From NCBI GenBank assembly GCA_031546845.1, contig JAVBJT010000021.1, forward strand, positions 1-64,000: a stretch of 64,000 nucleotides of DNA, written 5' to 3'. The notes under the pieces were generated by a model that was not told where the DNA came from, did no database searches, and saw nothing but the letters and a program-made list of their open reading frames with translations. Both the position numbers and the translations under genes were made by a program. Numbering within the stretch: position 1 is the stretch's first letter; the number at the start of each line of letters is the position of its first letter. This DNA is from Azoarcus sp031546845 (GTDB lineage Bacteria > Pseudomonadota > Gammaproteobacteria > Burkholderiales > Rhodocyclaceae). This document shows positions 36,090 to 43,709 of this stretch, piece by piece.

Positions 36090-37130
36090 TCAGGGTTCCC
36101 GCCCGGCGCGGAATCCCGCTTCGTTGCGCTGTGCCGCGTCGCCCGTTACCCAGGACAGCAGCGGGCCGTTCGGGTTGGCCGCCTGGGTTTGGCCGCAGGC
36201 ATCGATGCACTGCGCGCATTGCGTGCAGGTGAACATGTGGCGCTTGATGTTGCGCGGCGTCAGCCGCATCGGACAAACGGCGTCGCAGGCGGATTGCTTT
36301 TCCGGCAGGCAGGTCGCGCAGTCGGCAGCGCGGGCACGGAAGAAGCCGACCACCATGGCCTTGCGGTTGTTGATCCATACCAGGCTTTGAAACAGGCCGA
36401 CGGCGCACGCGAAGCGGCAGAAAAGATGGCGGGCGAAAAGAAATTCGACGGTGATGGCGATGGTTGCGGCGGTGATGAAAATGGTTTGGCCGCGACCCAG
36501 CGTACCGGTGAATAAACGGGTATAGACGTCGGCCGGCGCTTGCAGATAGGTAAGGAAGACGACCGCCCAGGCGAACGCGAAGCCGATCGCGGCCGGAAAA
36601 ACCAGCACCCACCAACGTGCGTCGATGCGCCGTTTGGTGCCGTCCGCGCGCCACGGGGTGAGCGGCTGTTTTTCCCACAGGCTGGGTTTGCCGGAGGCGC
36701 GCAGCATCAGCGCATTGATGGTTTCGACCACGGAAAAGTGCGGGCACAGCCAGCCGCAGTAAAGCCGTCCCCATTTCCACGCGGCCCACAGGAAAACAGC
36801 GGCGGCGCCGAACAAGGGTACGAACAGGCGCAGTAGTACGTTGGCGCCGGCTTCGACCGCGCCGATACGCCCGGCGAGGAAATCGTCCAGCCCGAGCCGC
36901 CACGGCATGCCGAGTAGCCAGGCGTGGCCAGCGGCGAGGTCGTAGCGGAACAGATCGAGTACCGGCGCGAGGATGAAAAGGGCAAAAAAGGCGATTTGAA
37001 AGCCGCGCCGGCGGCTTTGCAATGGGGCGCGCGGCGAGTGCGAGGCCGATGCGATCGGAATGACCCGGCGCGTTTGGATGTGCATTCGCGCTTGGGCTTG
37101 GCTGGCGGTGGGCGAGCTTGGGGGGGGCAT
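36090..37130 (-). CDS. NapH/NosR-like membrane polyferredoxin in the nor cluster
   Basis: A 346-residue membrane iron-sulfur protein with about five membrane segments. It has a CxxxCP motif (GRLYCGWLCPHFSVVE), a second related motif without the Pro (HLFCRFACAVGLF), and two ferredoxin-type clusters in the C-terminal half (CATCLPEKQSACDAVCP and CTQCAQCIDACG). This layout is that of NapH, the C-terminal half of NosR, and CcoG. It is not part of the core nor set, and its role here is unknown; quinol-to-periplasm electron transfer or metal/redox handling in cNOR assembly are candidates. AGG precedes the ATG at 37130; the downstream ATG at 37085 has no ribosome site. Confidence 0.85.
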   Translation of the reverse strand: MPPPSSPTASQAQARMHIQTRRVIPIASASHSPRAPLQSRRRGFQIAFFALFILAPVLDLFRYDLAAGHAWLLGMPWRLGLDDFLAGRIGAVEAGANVLLRLFVPLFGAAAVFLWAAWKWGRLYCGWLCPHFSVVETINALMLRASGKPSLWEKQPLTPWRADGTKRRIDARWWVLVFPAAIGFAFAWAVVFLTYLQAPADVYTRLFTGTLGRGQTIFITAATIAITVEFLFARHLFCRFACAVGLFQSLVWINNRKAMVVGFFRARAADCATCLPEKQSACDAVCPMRLTPRNIKRHMFTCTQCAQCIDACGQTQAANPNGPLLSWVTGDAAQRNEAGFRAGREP

Positions 37131-37147
37131 GGCCTGCGCGCGCAAGA

Positions 37148-37942
37148 TCAGCGGCCGAACGTGGCGGCGACGATTTCCATCAGTGCTTCGGCGATTTCGG
37201 CGTCGTCGGTCAGGCTTTCGACGATGGCGACGCGGCAGGCGGCGAGCGGGTCCATGCCGGATTTGATCAATAGCGCGGCATAGACCAGCAGGCGTGTGCT
37301 GGCGGCTTCTTCCAGATCGTGTTCCTTGAGCGCGCGCAGGTTGCCGGCAATCGACACCAGTCGGCGGGCGAGATCGGCGTCGCAGCCGGATTCGCCGACG
37401 AGGATGGAGGTTTCGCGCGCGGAGGCGGGAAAATCGAAGCGGAGGCTGACGAAACGTTGCCGCGTCGAGGGCTTCATGCCTTTCAGCAGATTCTGATAAC
37501 CGGGGTTGTACGACACCACGAGCATGAAGCCGGGTGGGGCTTGCAATAGCTCCCCGGTGCGTTCGATGGGCAGCAGGCGGCGGTCGTCGGCGAGCGGGTG
37601 GAGTACGACGGTGGTGTCCTTGCGCGCTTCGATCACTTCGTCGAGGTAGCAGATGCCGCCTTCGCGCACCGCCCGGGTCAGTGGGCCGTCGCACCACGCC
37701 GTGCGTCCGTCGCTCAGCAGATGGCGGCCGACCAGATCGGCGGCGGTCAGATCGTCGTGGCAGGCCACGGTGTACAGCGGCAGGCCCAGGCGGGCCGCCA
37801 TGTGGGCGACGAAGCGCGTTTTACCGCAACCGGTGGGGCCTTTGATCAACAGCGGCAAGCGGTTCTTCCAGGCCTGTTCGAATACCGTGATTTCATCGCC
37901 AGCCGGTTCGTAAAAAGGAAGATCGGGACGTTCGGCTTTCAT
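37148..37942 (-). CDS. norQ: NO reductase activation ATPase NorQ
   Basis: A 264-residue MoxR-family AAA+ ATPase. Walker A GPTGCGKT is at about 35-42 and Walker B ICYLDEVIEA near 107-116; the sensor-1 region is VVSYNPGYQNL. It pairs with NorD to activate NorB. The start at 37942 overlaps the norF stop (ATGA), so it is coupled to norF, and it is 17 bases from the Fe-S gene start. Length and motifs are standard for NorQ/CbbQ; neighbours decide for NorQ. Confidence 0.95.
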   Translation of the reverse strand: MKAERPDLPFYEPAGDEITVFEQAWKNRLPLLIKGPTGCGKTRFVAHMAARLGLPLYTVACHDDLTAADLVGRHLLSDGRTAWCDGPLTRAVREGGICYLDEVIEARKDTTVVLHPLADDRRLLPIERTGELLQAPPGFMLVVSYNPGYQNLLKGMKPSTRQRFVSLRFDFPASARETSILVGESGCDADLARRLVSIAGNLRALKEHDLEEAASTRLLVYAALLIKSGMDPLAACRVAIVESLTDDAEIAEALMEIVAATFGR

Positions 37943-38229
37943 CGCGGCAGTCCGCTCCAGTAAGCAATGGCGATCACGGCCCACACCAGCACCATCCAGC
38001 CCAGCACGATCGCGCGCCATAGCAGCGGGGCATGGCGTAGCGCCATGTAGTCGAGAATGATCACGCCGCCCTTGAGCAGCGATATCGCCGCGAGCAGGGC
38101 GACGATACCGACACCGGCCGCGCCGCCTTCGCCGATGGCCAGCGTGAGCAAGGTTGCCGCGATCAGCAGCAACCACAGCAAGGTAGCGTGCGCGGGGGTG
38201 CCGTGGAGGCTGTTGTGGATAGGGGGCAT
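37939..38229 (-). CDS. norF: NO reductase accessory protein NorF
   Basis: A 96-residue membrane protein with three hydrophobic segments (about 15-34, 38-56 and 70-92) resembling cytochrome oxidase subunit IV (COX4_pro). In nor clusters it accompanies NorE and improves NO reductase activity in vivo. It overlaps norQ by 4 bases and follows norE by 13, so it belongs to the norEFQ run. Confidence 0.85.
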   Translation of the reverse strand: MPPIHNSLHGTPAHATLLWLLLIAATLLTLAIGEGGAAGVGIVALLAAISLLKGGVIILDYMALRHAPLLWRAIVLGWMVLVWAVIAIAYWSGLPR

Positions 38230-38242
38230 GGATGGCCTCGCT

Positions 38243-38860
38243 TTAGTGAATCACGTAGACCAGCGGGAAAAGGATTAGCCACACGAGGTCCACCATGTGC
38301 CAGTACGCGGCGCCGCTTTCCAGTCCGTTCATGTCGTTCGGCTGGTAACGGCCCGCGCGCGCGCCCAGCCACAAGGCGCAAAGAATCACCAGACCGAGCA
38401 GAACGTGCATGAAATGGAAGAAGGTGAGCGACAGGTAGAACATGTGGAAAGGGCTGCTGGACAACGTGATGCCCTGGTCGAAAGCCGCGCCGTATTCGTG
38501 CACCTTGATCGCGACAAAGCAGGCGCCGCAGGCAATGGCCGCCACCAGCCAGCGCGCGCACGGCGCGGAGGCCGAGCGCTCGGCGGCTTGCACGGCGCGT
38601 ACGACGAAATAGCTGGAGGTAAGCAGCAACATGGTGTTGATTGCACCGGCGACACGATTGAGCGCCTGCTGCTCAAGCGTGAACAACTCGATATTGTTCG
38701 CGCGGGTGAACGCGTAAGCGGCGAAAAACGCACCGAAGGCGAGCAGTTCGGCGAGGATGAAAATCCATATGGCGAGATCGCCGGCCAGACGGTGGGTATC
38801 AGGGGGAGCCGATGAGACGGTCGGCGCACAGGTAGTCAGTGGGGCTTGAGTGGCGAGCAT
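38243..38860 (-). CDS. norE: NorE, cytochrome c oxidase subunit III family protein
   Basis: A 205-residue membrane protein with about five segments and the subunit III hallmarks WIFILAELLAFGAFFAAY near residues 32-49, FYLSLTFFHFMHVLLGLVILC near 140-160, and a C-terminal HMVDLVWLILFPLVYV. It is the NorE that travels with norF and helps assemble or stabilise NO reductase. The open frame extends 58 residues further upstream, but that part is Pro/Arg-rich and unlike the family, so the ATG at 38860 is chosen. Confidence 0.88.
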   Translation of the reverse strand: MLATQAPLTTCAPTVSSAPPDTHRLAGDLAIWIFILAELLAFGAFFAAYAFTRANNIELFTLEQQALNRVAGAINTMLLLTSSYFVVRAVQAAERSASAPCARWLVAAIACGACFVAIKVHEYGAAFDQGITLSSSPFHMFYLSLTFFHFMHVLLGLVILCALWLGARAGRYQPNDMNGLESGAAYWHMVDLVWLILFPLVYVIH

Positions 38861-38980
38861 GCCGGGTAGTCTAGAAAGGTGGCGGTGCGGTGGCCTTGAT
38901 TCTGGATAAGTCGGAATGTGCCGTGGCGGAGGACGAGGCGCATGCCTTGATGTACCAAGGCCCGGAAAAACGAAAAAGCG

Positions 38981-39006
38981 AAAAAAAAGGGCGGCTTGCG
39001 CCGCCC
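38981..39006 (-). terminator. Intrinsic terminator between norB and norE
   Basis: GGGCGGC (38989-38995) and GCCGCCC (39000-39006) close a TTGC loop, a perfect 7-base stem. Read on the minus strand it is followed by eight T residues (complement of 38981-38988), the textbook Rho-independent form. It stands 53 bases after the norB stop. Much of the norCB transcript should end here, so norEFQ-FeS-norD-dnr depends on read-through or on its own promoter. Confidence 0.85.
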
Positions 39007-39058
39007 TGACCCCCCAAAGACCGGGGGAGCTCACGGGAAACTATTGTTGTTAGTGCTT

Positions 39059-40435
39059 TTAGGTCGTTGCCTTTTCTTCGCCCTTGATGAAGAAGCTAGC
39101 GATATAGAGCACCAGGCCGATCAGGAACACCACACCGGTCCATTCGCGCATCCAGTAGAACAGCGAGATCTGATCCTGCGTTGCCATGAACGACATCGGC
39201 GTTTCAGAAACACGCTGCAGCCACACTTGCAGAATGCCGGCGGCGGTGAGGAACAGGGTGATGAACACCATGGCGATCGTCATCAACCAGAACGACCACA
39301 TTTCCAACACTTGCGACTTATTCGAGTTGGCGGCGCGGCCGCGCAGAATCGGCATGGCGTAGCTGATGAGGCACAGCACGACCATCACGTAAGCGCCGTA
39401 GAACGCCATGTGACCGTGCGCTGCGGTGATCTGGCTACCGTGGGTGTAGTAGTTGACCGGCGCCAGCGTGTGCAGAAAGCCCCACAGACCCGCGCCGAGG
39501 AAGGACATGACACCGGTGCCGAGCGCCCACAGGGTGGCTACGCGGTTCGGGTGTTCGCGGCGGCGGCGATTCACCATGTTGAAAGCGAATACCGTCATGG
39601 CGAAGAACGGAATCGGTTCCAGCGCGGAGAACACGGAACCCCACCACTGCCAGTATTCCGGGGTGCCGATCCAGTAGTAGTGGTGGCCAGTACCGATGAT
39701 GCCGGTGACCAGTGTCAGTGTGACGATGACGTATAGCCATTTTTCGATCACCTCGCGGTCGACGCCGGTGACCTTGATGAGCACGAAGGCAAGCAGAGCG
39801 CCAAGGATCAGTTCCCATACGCCTTCTACCCACAGGTGCACGACCCACCACCAGAACACCTTGTCCAGCACGAGGTTGTGCGGGTTGTAGAACGAGAACA
39901 GGAAGAATATCGCCAGCCCCCACAAACCGAGCAGCAGTACCATGCTGATGGCCGTTTTGCGTCCTTTCAACACGGTCATGGTGATGTTGAAGAGGAAGGC
40001 CAGGGCAACGACGACGATGCCGATTTTGGTAAGCAGCGGCTGTTCGAGGAATTCGCGGCCCATGGTGGCGAGCAGATCGTTACCGGTCGCTTTGGCGAGC
40101 GTTGCGTAGGGCACGAACAGATAGCCGAGGATGGTCAGCGCGCCGGCAACGAGGAAGATCCAGAACAGTGCCAGCGCCAGTTTCGGGCTGAACAGCTCGG
40201 TTTCGGATTCCTCCGGCACCATGTAGTAGGCCGCGCCCATGAAGCCGAACAGCAGCCAGACGATGAGCAGGTTGGTGTGCACCATGCGGGCGATGTTGAA
40301 CGGAATCGCCGGGAACAGAAAATCCCCGATGACATATTGCAGGCCCATGATCAGACCAAACAGGATTTGGCCGACGAAAAGTCCTATTGCGGCAATGAAA
40401 TAGGGCTTTGCGACCGCTTGAGATTTATATTGCAT
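39059..40435 (-). CDS. norB: Nitric oxide reductase catalytic subunit NorB
   Basis: A 458-residue heme-copper oxidase superfamily protein with about 12 membrane segments that reduces NO to N2O at a heme b3/non-heme iron site. Visible features: RMVHTNLLIVWLLFGFMGAAYYMVPEE near residues 50-76, the metal-site VVHLWVEGVWELILG with its His and Glu residues near 203-217, GTGHHYYWIG near 250, and the heme-ligand region HTLAPVNYYTHGSQITAAHGHMAFYGAY near 320-347. The small size and absence of a quinol-oxidising N-terminal extension make it cNOR rather than qNOR, consistent with norC next to it. Confidence 0.97.
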   Translation of the reverse strand: MQYKSQAVAKPYFIAAIGLFVGQILFGLIMGLQYVIGDFLFPAIPFNIARMVHTNLLIVWLLFGFMGAAYYMVPEESETELFSPKLALALFWIFLVAGALTILGYLFVPYATLAKATGNDLLATMGREFLEQPLLTKIGIVVVALAFLFNITMTVLKGRKTAISMVLLLGLWGLAIFFLFSFYNPHNLVLDKVFWWWVVHLWVEGVWELILGALLAFVLIKVTGVDREVIEKWLYVIVTLTLVTGIIGTGHHYYWIGTPEYWQWWGSVFSALEPIPFFAMTVFAFNMVNRRRREHPNRVATLWALGTGVMSFLGAGLWGFLHTLAPVNYYTHGSQITAAHGHMAFYGAYVMVVLCLISYAMPILRGRAANSNKSQVLEMWSFWLMTIAMVFITLFLTAAGILQVWLQRVSETPMSFMATQDQISLFYWMREWTGVVFLIGLVLYIASFFIKGEEKATT

Positions 40436-40471
40436 GACTTTGTCCCCAGAGGGTTGCGCGGGATGACGGGT

Positions 40472-40897
40472 TCAGCCTTCGATGTTCGGCGGCCATTTGG
40501 CGGTATTGATCTCGGAGGCGTATTTGAGGAACGCCACGAGGTTGTCGAGATCCTCGCCGCTGAGGTGGAACTGCGGCATCTGGCGGCGGCCTGGCGTGCC
40601 GGTCGGCTGCGCTTGAATCCATGCCTTGATGAATTCGGGGCCGCGGCGGACATAGACGTTGCCGAGTTCGGGGGCGAAATAAGCGCCTTCGCCGAGCAAG
40701 GTGTGACAGCCGATACAGTTGTTTGTCTCCCACAGCTTTTTGCCCGCAATGACAGCCGGGGTCAGGTTGGCTCGGTTGTCGCGCTGCGGTAGCTCGCGGG
40801 TGGTATTGAAGGTTAGCGCGACAAACAGCAGGAAAAAGAAAACCGTCCCGCCGTAAAAAATGTTGCGCGCCATTGCCTTGGTGAATATGCCGCTCAT
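40472..40897 (-). CDS. norC: Nitric oxide reductase cytochrome c subunit NorC
   Basis: A 141-residue membrane-anchored cytochrome c: one N-terminal membrane segment (about 12-32), the heme site CIGCH near residue 61, and a distal Met in RRQMPQFHLS near 106. It passes electrons from periplasmic cytochrome or cupredoxin to NorB. The start at 40897 (MSGIFTKAMARN) has GAGG 8 bases upstream; in-frame ATGs further up are less likely. It is first in the nor transcript, 36 bases before norB. Confidence 0.95.
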   Translation of the reverse strand: MSGIFTKAMARNIFYGGTVFFFLLFVALTFNTTRELPQRDNRANLTPAVIAGKKLWETNNCIGCHTLLGEGAYFAPELGNVYVRRGPEFIKAWIQAQPTGTPGRRQMPQFHLSGEDLDNLVAFLKYASEINTAKWPPNIEG

Positions 40898-40991
40898 GGA
40901 ACGATCCTCATTGTGCATGTCTCCCGTCTTCGGGCGGGTGAGTCGGAACCGAAGATGCCGCGATTCTGGGTTTTTCACCCTGGATGGCACC

Positions 40992-41005
40992 ATGATTTGC
41001 ATCAA
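40992..41005. promoter_or_regulatory. FNR/Dnr-type box between norC and rquA
   Basis: The minus-strand sequence TTGATGCAAATCAT matches the TTGAT-N4-ATCAA consensus at 9 of 10 positions. Its centre is 101 bases upstream of the norC ATG. A CAGAAT -10 candidate (minus strand, 40968-40963) lies where a class II activator centred at about -41.5 would put it, giving a start near 40957. The box is 112 bases upstream of the divergent rquA ATG, so it could also act there. The locus encodes a regulator with the matching recognition helix. Confidence 0.78.
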
Positions 41006-41116
41006 GAATCGCTAGTAACAGTCGTGCACGCCGGGACCGCCGGCAGGCGGTCGATGACAAGGGAAAGGCGAGGGCCGGGTTTCGGGCGAAAGCAAGAAGC
41101 GGTAAGCTTCGGGGGT

Positions 41117-41848
41117 ATGGAACCGGCATCGGACAATTCCGCGGCATGGGTTTCGTCTTCCGCGGCTTCTGGAACGGAAGGGCTTCCCGATTATTTGGTC
41201 CAGACCTATAGCTGGGCTTATCTGAATCGCCGCACGCTGCCTTGGCTGGATCGCCCGGGCGTGGTATCCCTGATCCTGTGGGGCAATGCCCGGCGCTTGA
41301 TGCGCGCCGCGGTGGCGGAGTTTTCCGCCGGGCAGCGGGTTTTGCAGGCGGCATGCGTGTACGGTGATTTTTCCCGCTTGCTCGTGCGCCAGCTTGGCGC
41401 GCGCGGTAGTCTCGACGTTATCGATGTGGCGCCGCTGCAGGTGGAGAATCTGCGGCGCAAGCTTGCCGACATACCGCAGGCGCGGATGCGCGTTGCCGAC
41501 CTCGCGGAGGCGGATGTGCTCAAGCATGAGCCTGCCTACGACGGGGTGTGCTGCTTCTTTTTATTGCATGAAGTGCCGGCGAAGCAGCAGCGGGCCATTG
41601 TCGATGGGCTTCTGGCCGCCGTGGCGCCGGGTGGCCGGATCGTCTTTGCCGATTACCACCGGCCGTGCGGCTGGCACCCGCTTCGCCCGATCATGGCCTT
41701 CGTGTTCCGCTGGCTGGAGCCTTACGCGCCGTCCTTGCTAGCGCAGGAAATCACCGCGTTGTCGTCGCGCGCGGCCGAATTCGATTGGCGCAAGCGCACG
41801 CTGTTCGGCGGGCTTTATCAGATTGTGGTCGGCCAGCGCCGGTATTGA
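41117..41848 (+). CDS. rquA: Rhodoquinone biosynthesis protein RquA
   Basis: A 243-residue class I SAM-methyltransferase-like protein that converts ubiquinone to rhodoquinone. Hallmarks of RquA rather than a true methyltransferase: YSWAYLNRRTLPWLDRPGVVSLILWGNARRL (residues 31-61) and, in place of the GxGxG motif, VYGDFSRLL (81-89) after VLQAAC. The adjacent FFLLHEVP and RIVFADYH fit the family. Biochemical work on RquA indicates that it uses SAM as an amino donor to swap a methoxy for an amino group. It is divergent from norC; the ATG at 41117 has a G-rich run just upstream. Confidence 0.85.
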   Translation: MEPASDNSAAWVSSSAASGTEGLPDYLVQTYSWAYLNRRTLPWLDRPGVVSLILWGNARRLMRAAVAEFSAGQRVLQAACVYGDFSRLLVRQLGARGSLDVIDVAPLQVENLRRKLADIPQARMRVADLAEADVLKHEPAYDGVCCFFLLHEVPAKQQRAIVDGLLAAVAPGGRIVFADYHRPCGWHPLRPIMAFVFRWLEPYAPSLLAQEITALSSRAAEFDWRKRTLFGGLYQIVVGQRRY

Positions 41849-41877
41849 GCCGGGCTGGGTAGGATCGGGGCGTGGCT

Positions 41878-41910
41878 TGCCCGGCGTGTTTCCCCGCCGG
41901 GCATTTGTTC
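41878..41910 (+). terminator. Terminator after rquA
   Basis: TGCCCGGC (41878-41885) and GCCGGGCA (41896-41903) form a perfect 8-base stem with a 10-base loop, followed by TTTGTTC. It lies 29 bases after the rquA stop and 15 bases from the convergent rhlE stop, so it may act on both transcripts. Confidence 0.65.
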
Positions 41911-41917
41911 AGTGCGT

Positions 41918-43408
41918 TCAGTGCTTGCCGCCGCCACCTGGTTTGGCCGAGAACAGCGCCGCGCGCGGTTGGGAGGTACGCGCCCTGCCTTCCTGGTTTT
42001 GAGTCCGCGCTGGATTGCGGGGCTGAGGTGCATGTTTGTCGCCCGGTGCGGTGCGCGAGTGGGGTGCGGTGCTGCGGTCGCTGCTCGTGCCCGGTCGGGC
42101 GGCGGCGGTGCGTTGTCCGCCGTCATCGCCGTGCGCGCGTCCACCGCGGCGCGGCTCCTTGCCGCTGGGGTGGGACGCATGCCGAGGCGCGCCGCCTCGA
42201 CGGCCCCGGTCCGCGTCGCGGCGTTCGTCATGCCGGGCGTCGGCGGGATCCGGCACGGCCGAAGGCACGAAACCTTCCGCTGTGGCACGGTCGAGGCGGT
42301 GGCGGATCAGGCGTTCGATCGCGCCCAGCAGATTCATTTCCTCGCCATCGACGAGCGAGATGGCGTTGCCTTCGGCGCCGGCACGGCCCGTGCGGCCGAT
42401 GCGGTGCACATAATCTTCCGGGACGTTCGGCAGTTCGAAGTTGACCACCTGGGGCAGTTGGTCGATGTCGAGGCCGCGAGCGGCGATATCGGTAGCGACC
42501 AGCACCGGCAGCGCGCCTTCCTTGAATTGGGAGAGCGCGCGCGTGCGGGCGGATTGGCTTTTGTTGCCGTGGATGGCGGCAGCGCCAATGCCGTGTCGTG
42601 TCAGATATTCGGCCAGCTTATTGGCGCCGTGTTTTGTGCGGGTGAACACCAGCGCCTGAAACCATTGTTTTTCCTTGATGAGCCAGGCAAGGAGTTCGCG
42701 TTTCTGTTTCTGCCCGATCAGATAGACCGACTGCGCCACGCGTTCGGCCGTGGTGTTGCGCGGCGCGACTTCGACGCAGCTCGGGTTGTGCAACAAACCG
42801 TTGGCGAGGCCGCGGATGTCGTCCGAGAATGTGGCGGAAAACAGCAGGTTTTGACGCTGCTTGGGCAGCAAGGCGAGAATCTTGCGAATGTCGCGGATGA
42901 AGCCCATGTCGAGCATGCGGTCGGCTTCGTCGAGAATCAGAATCTCGATGCCGGAAAGGTCGAGCGTTTTCTGGCCGACGTGATCGAGCAGACGGCCCGG
43001 TGTGGCGACAAGGATATCGACCCTTTTCTTGAGCGCATGGATTTGCGGGTTGATATTGACGCCGCCGAACATCACGGTCGAACTTATCGGCAGGTGTTTG
43101 CTATATGTACCCACGGCTTCCGCGACCTGCGCGGCGAGCTCGCGTGTCGGCGTCAGAATCAGGCAGCGCGGCCGGCCGGCCGGATGAGGATGCACAGGCT
43201 GGGCGGCGAGCCGCTGTAGTACCGGCAGGGTAAAGCCGGCGGTTTTTCCGGTGCCGGTCTGGGCCGCGGCGAGCAGATCGTTGCCCGCGAGCACGAGCGG
43301 GATCGCCTGTACCTGGATGGGTGTCGGTACGCTGTAGCCGGTGTCGGCGATCGCGCGCAGCAAGGGTTCGGCCAGCCCAAGGCTGGCGAAAGTAGTTTCG
43401 GTAGTCAT
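41918..43408 (-). CDS. rhlE: DEAD-box RNA helicase RhlE
   Basis: A 496-residue DEAD-box helicase. Q motif near PTPIQVQAIP, Walker A AAQTGTGKTA at 48-57, DEAD at 160-163, SAT in LLFSATF, and HRIGRTGRAG near 340. The core ends near 365; the rest is a basic, Gly/Pro/Arg-rich disordered tail, as in RhlE, which helps RNA binding in ribosome assembly or decay. The 17 residues upstream of the ATG at 43408 do not match the family. It is convergent with rquA. Confidence 0.94.
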   Translation of the reverse strand: MTTETTFASLGLAEPLLRAIADTGYSVPTPIQVQAIPLVLAGNDLLAAAQTGTGKTAGFTLPVLQRLAAQPVHPHPAGRPRCLILTPTRELAAQVAEAVGTYSKHLPISSTVMFGGVNINPQIHALKKRVDILVATPGRLLDHVGQKTLDLSGIEILILDEADRMLDMGFIRDIRKILALLPKQRQNLLFSATFSDDIRGLANGLLHNPSCVEVAPRNTTAERVAQSVYLIGQKQKRELLAWLIKEKQWFQALVFTRTKHGANKLAEYLTRHGIGAAAIHGNKSQSARTRALSQFKEGALPVLVATDIAARGLDIDQLPQVVNFELPNVPEDYVHRIGRTGRAGAEGNAISLVDGEEMNLLGAIERLIRHRLDRATAEGFVPSAVPDPADARHDERRDADRGRRGGAPRHASHPSGKEPRRGGRAHGDDGGQRTAAARPGTSSDRSTAPHSRTAPGDKHAPQPRNPARTQNQEGRARTSQPRAALFSAKPGGGGKH

Positions 43409-43709
43409 GCGGGGTGATGCTCCGGCAGCGGCCTGTCGCTCGAAGCCGAGAGACACCAATCGAGGCGAGGCTAGTGGGGAAAGACCGAAAGGTCTTGGAG
43501 AAGGGCACGGTCGATTGGCCTGAACCGCGCAAGCTCTCCATAGTAACCGTTTCGCGCCGGGCTGGCGAGTGTTTGGTGTGTTTTACGCCGCAGGGGGATG
43601 GATGAAGTGGAAAGAATAAATCGTCGTTTCTTTGCGTTTGCTCAATGACGGCGCGACGTGTCTGGCGGTATCATACCGAATCGGCCATGAAAGCTCGGGG
43701 AAGAAGCAC
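43409..43709. other. Divergent intergenic region between rhlE and the M48 gene
   Basis: About 300 bases that carry the promoters and leaders for the divergent rhlE and peptidase genes. RhlE genes often have long leaders, but I see no recognisable element, repeat or small gene in this one. Confidence 0.5.

Noticed and set aside
38896..38909. Second FNR-like box upstream of norE (TTGATTCTGGATAA)
   Set aside because: Only the first half-site matches; the second differs from ATCAA at three of five positions.
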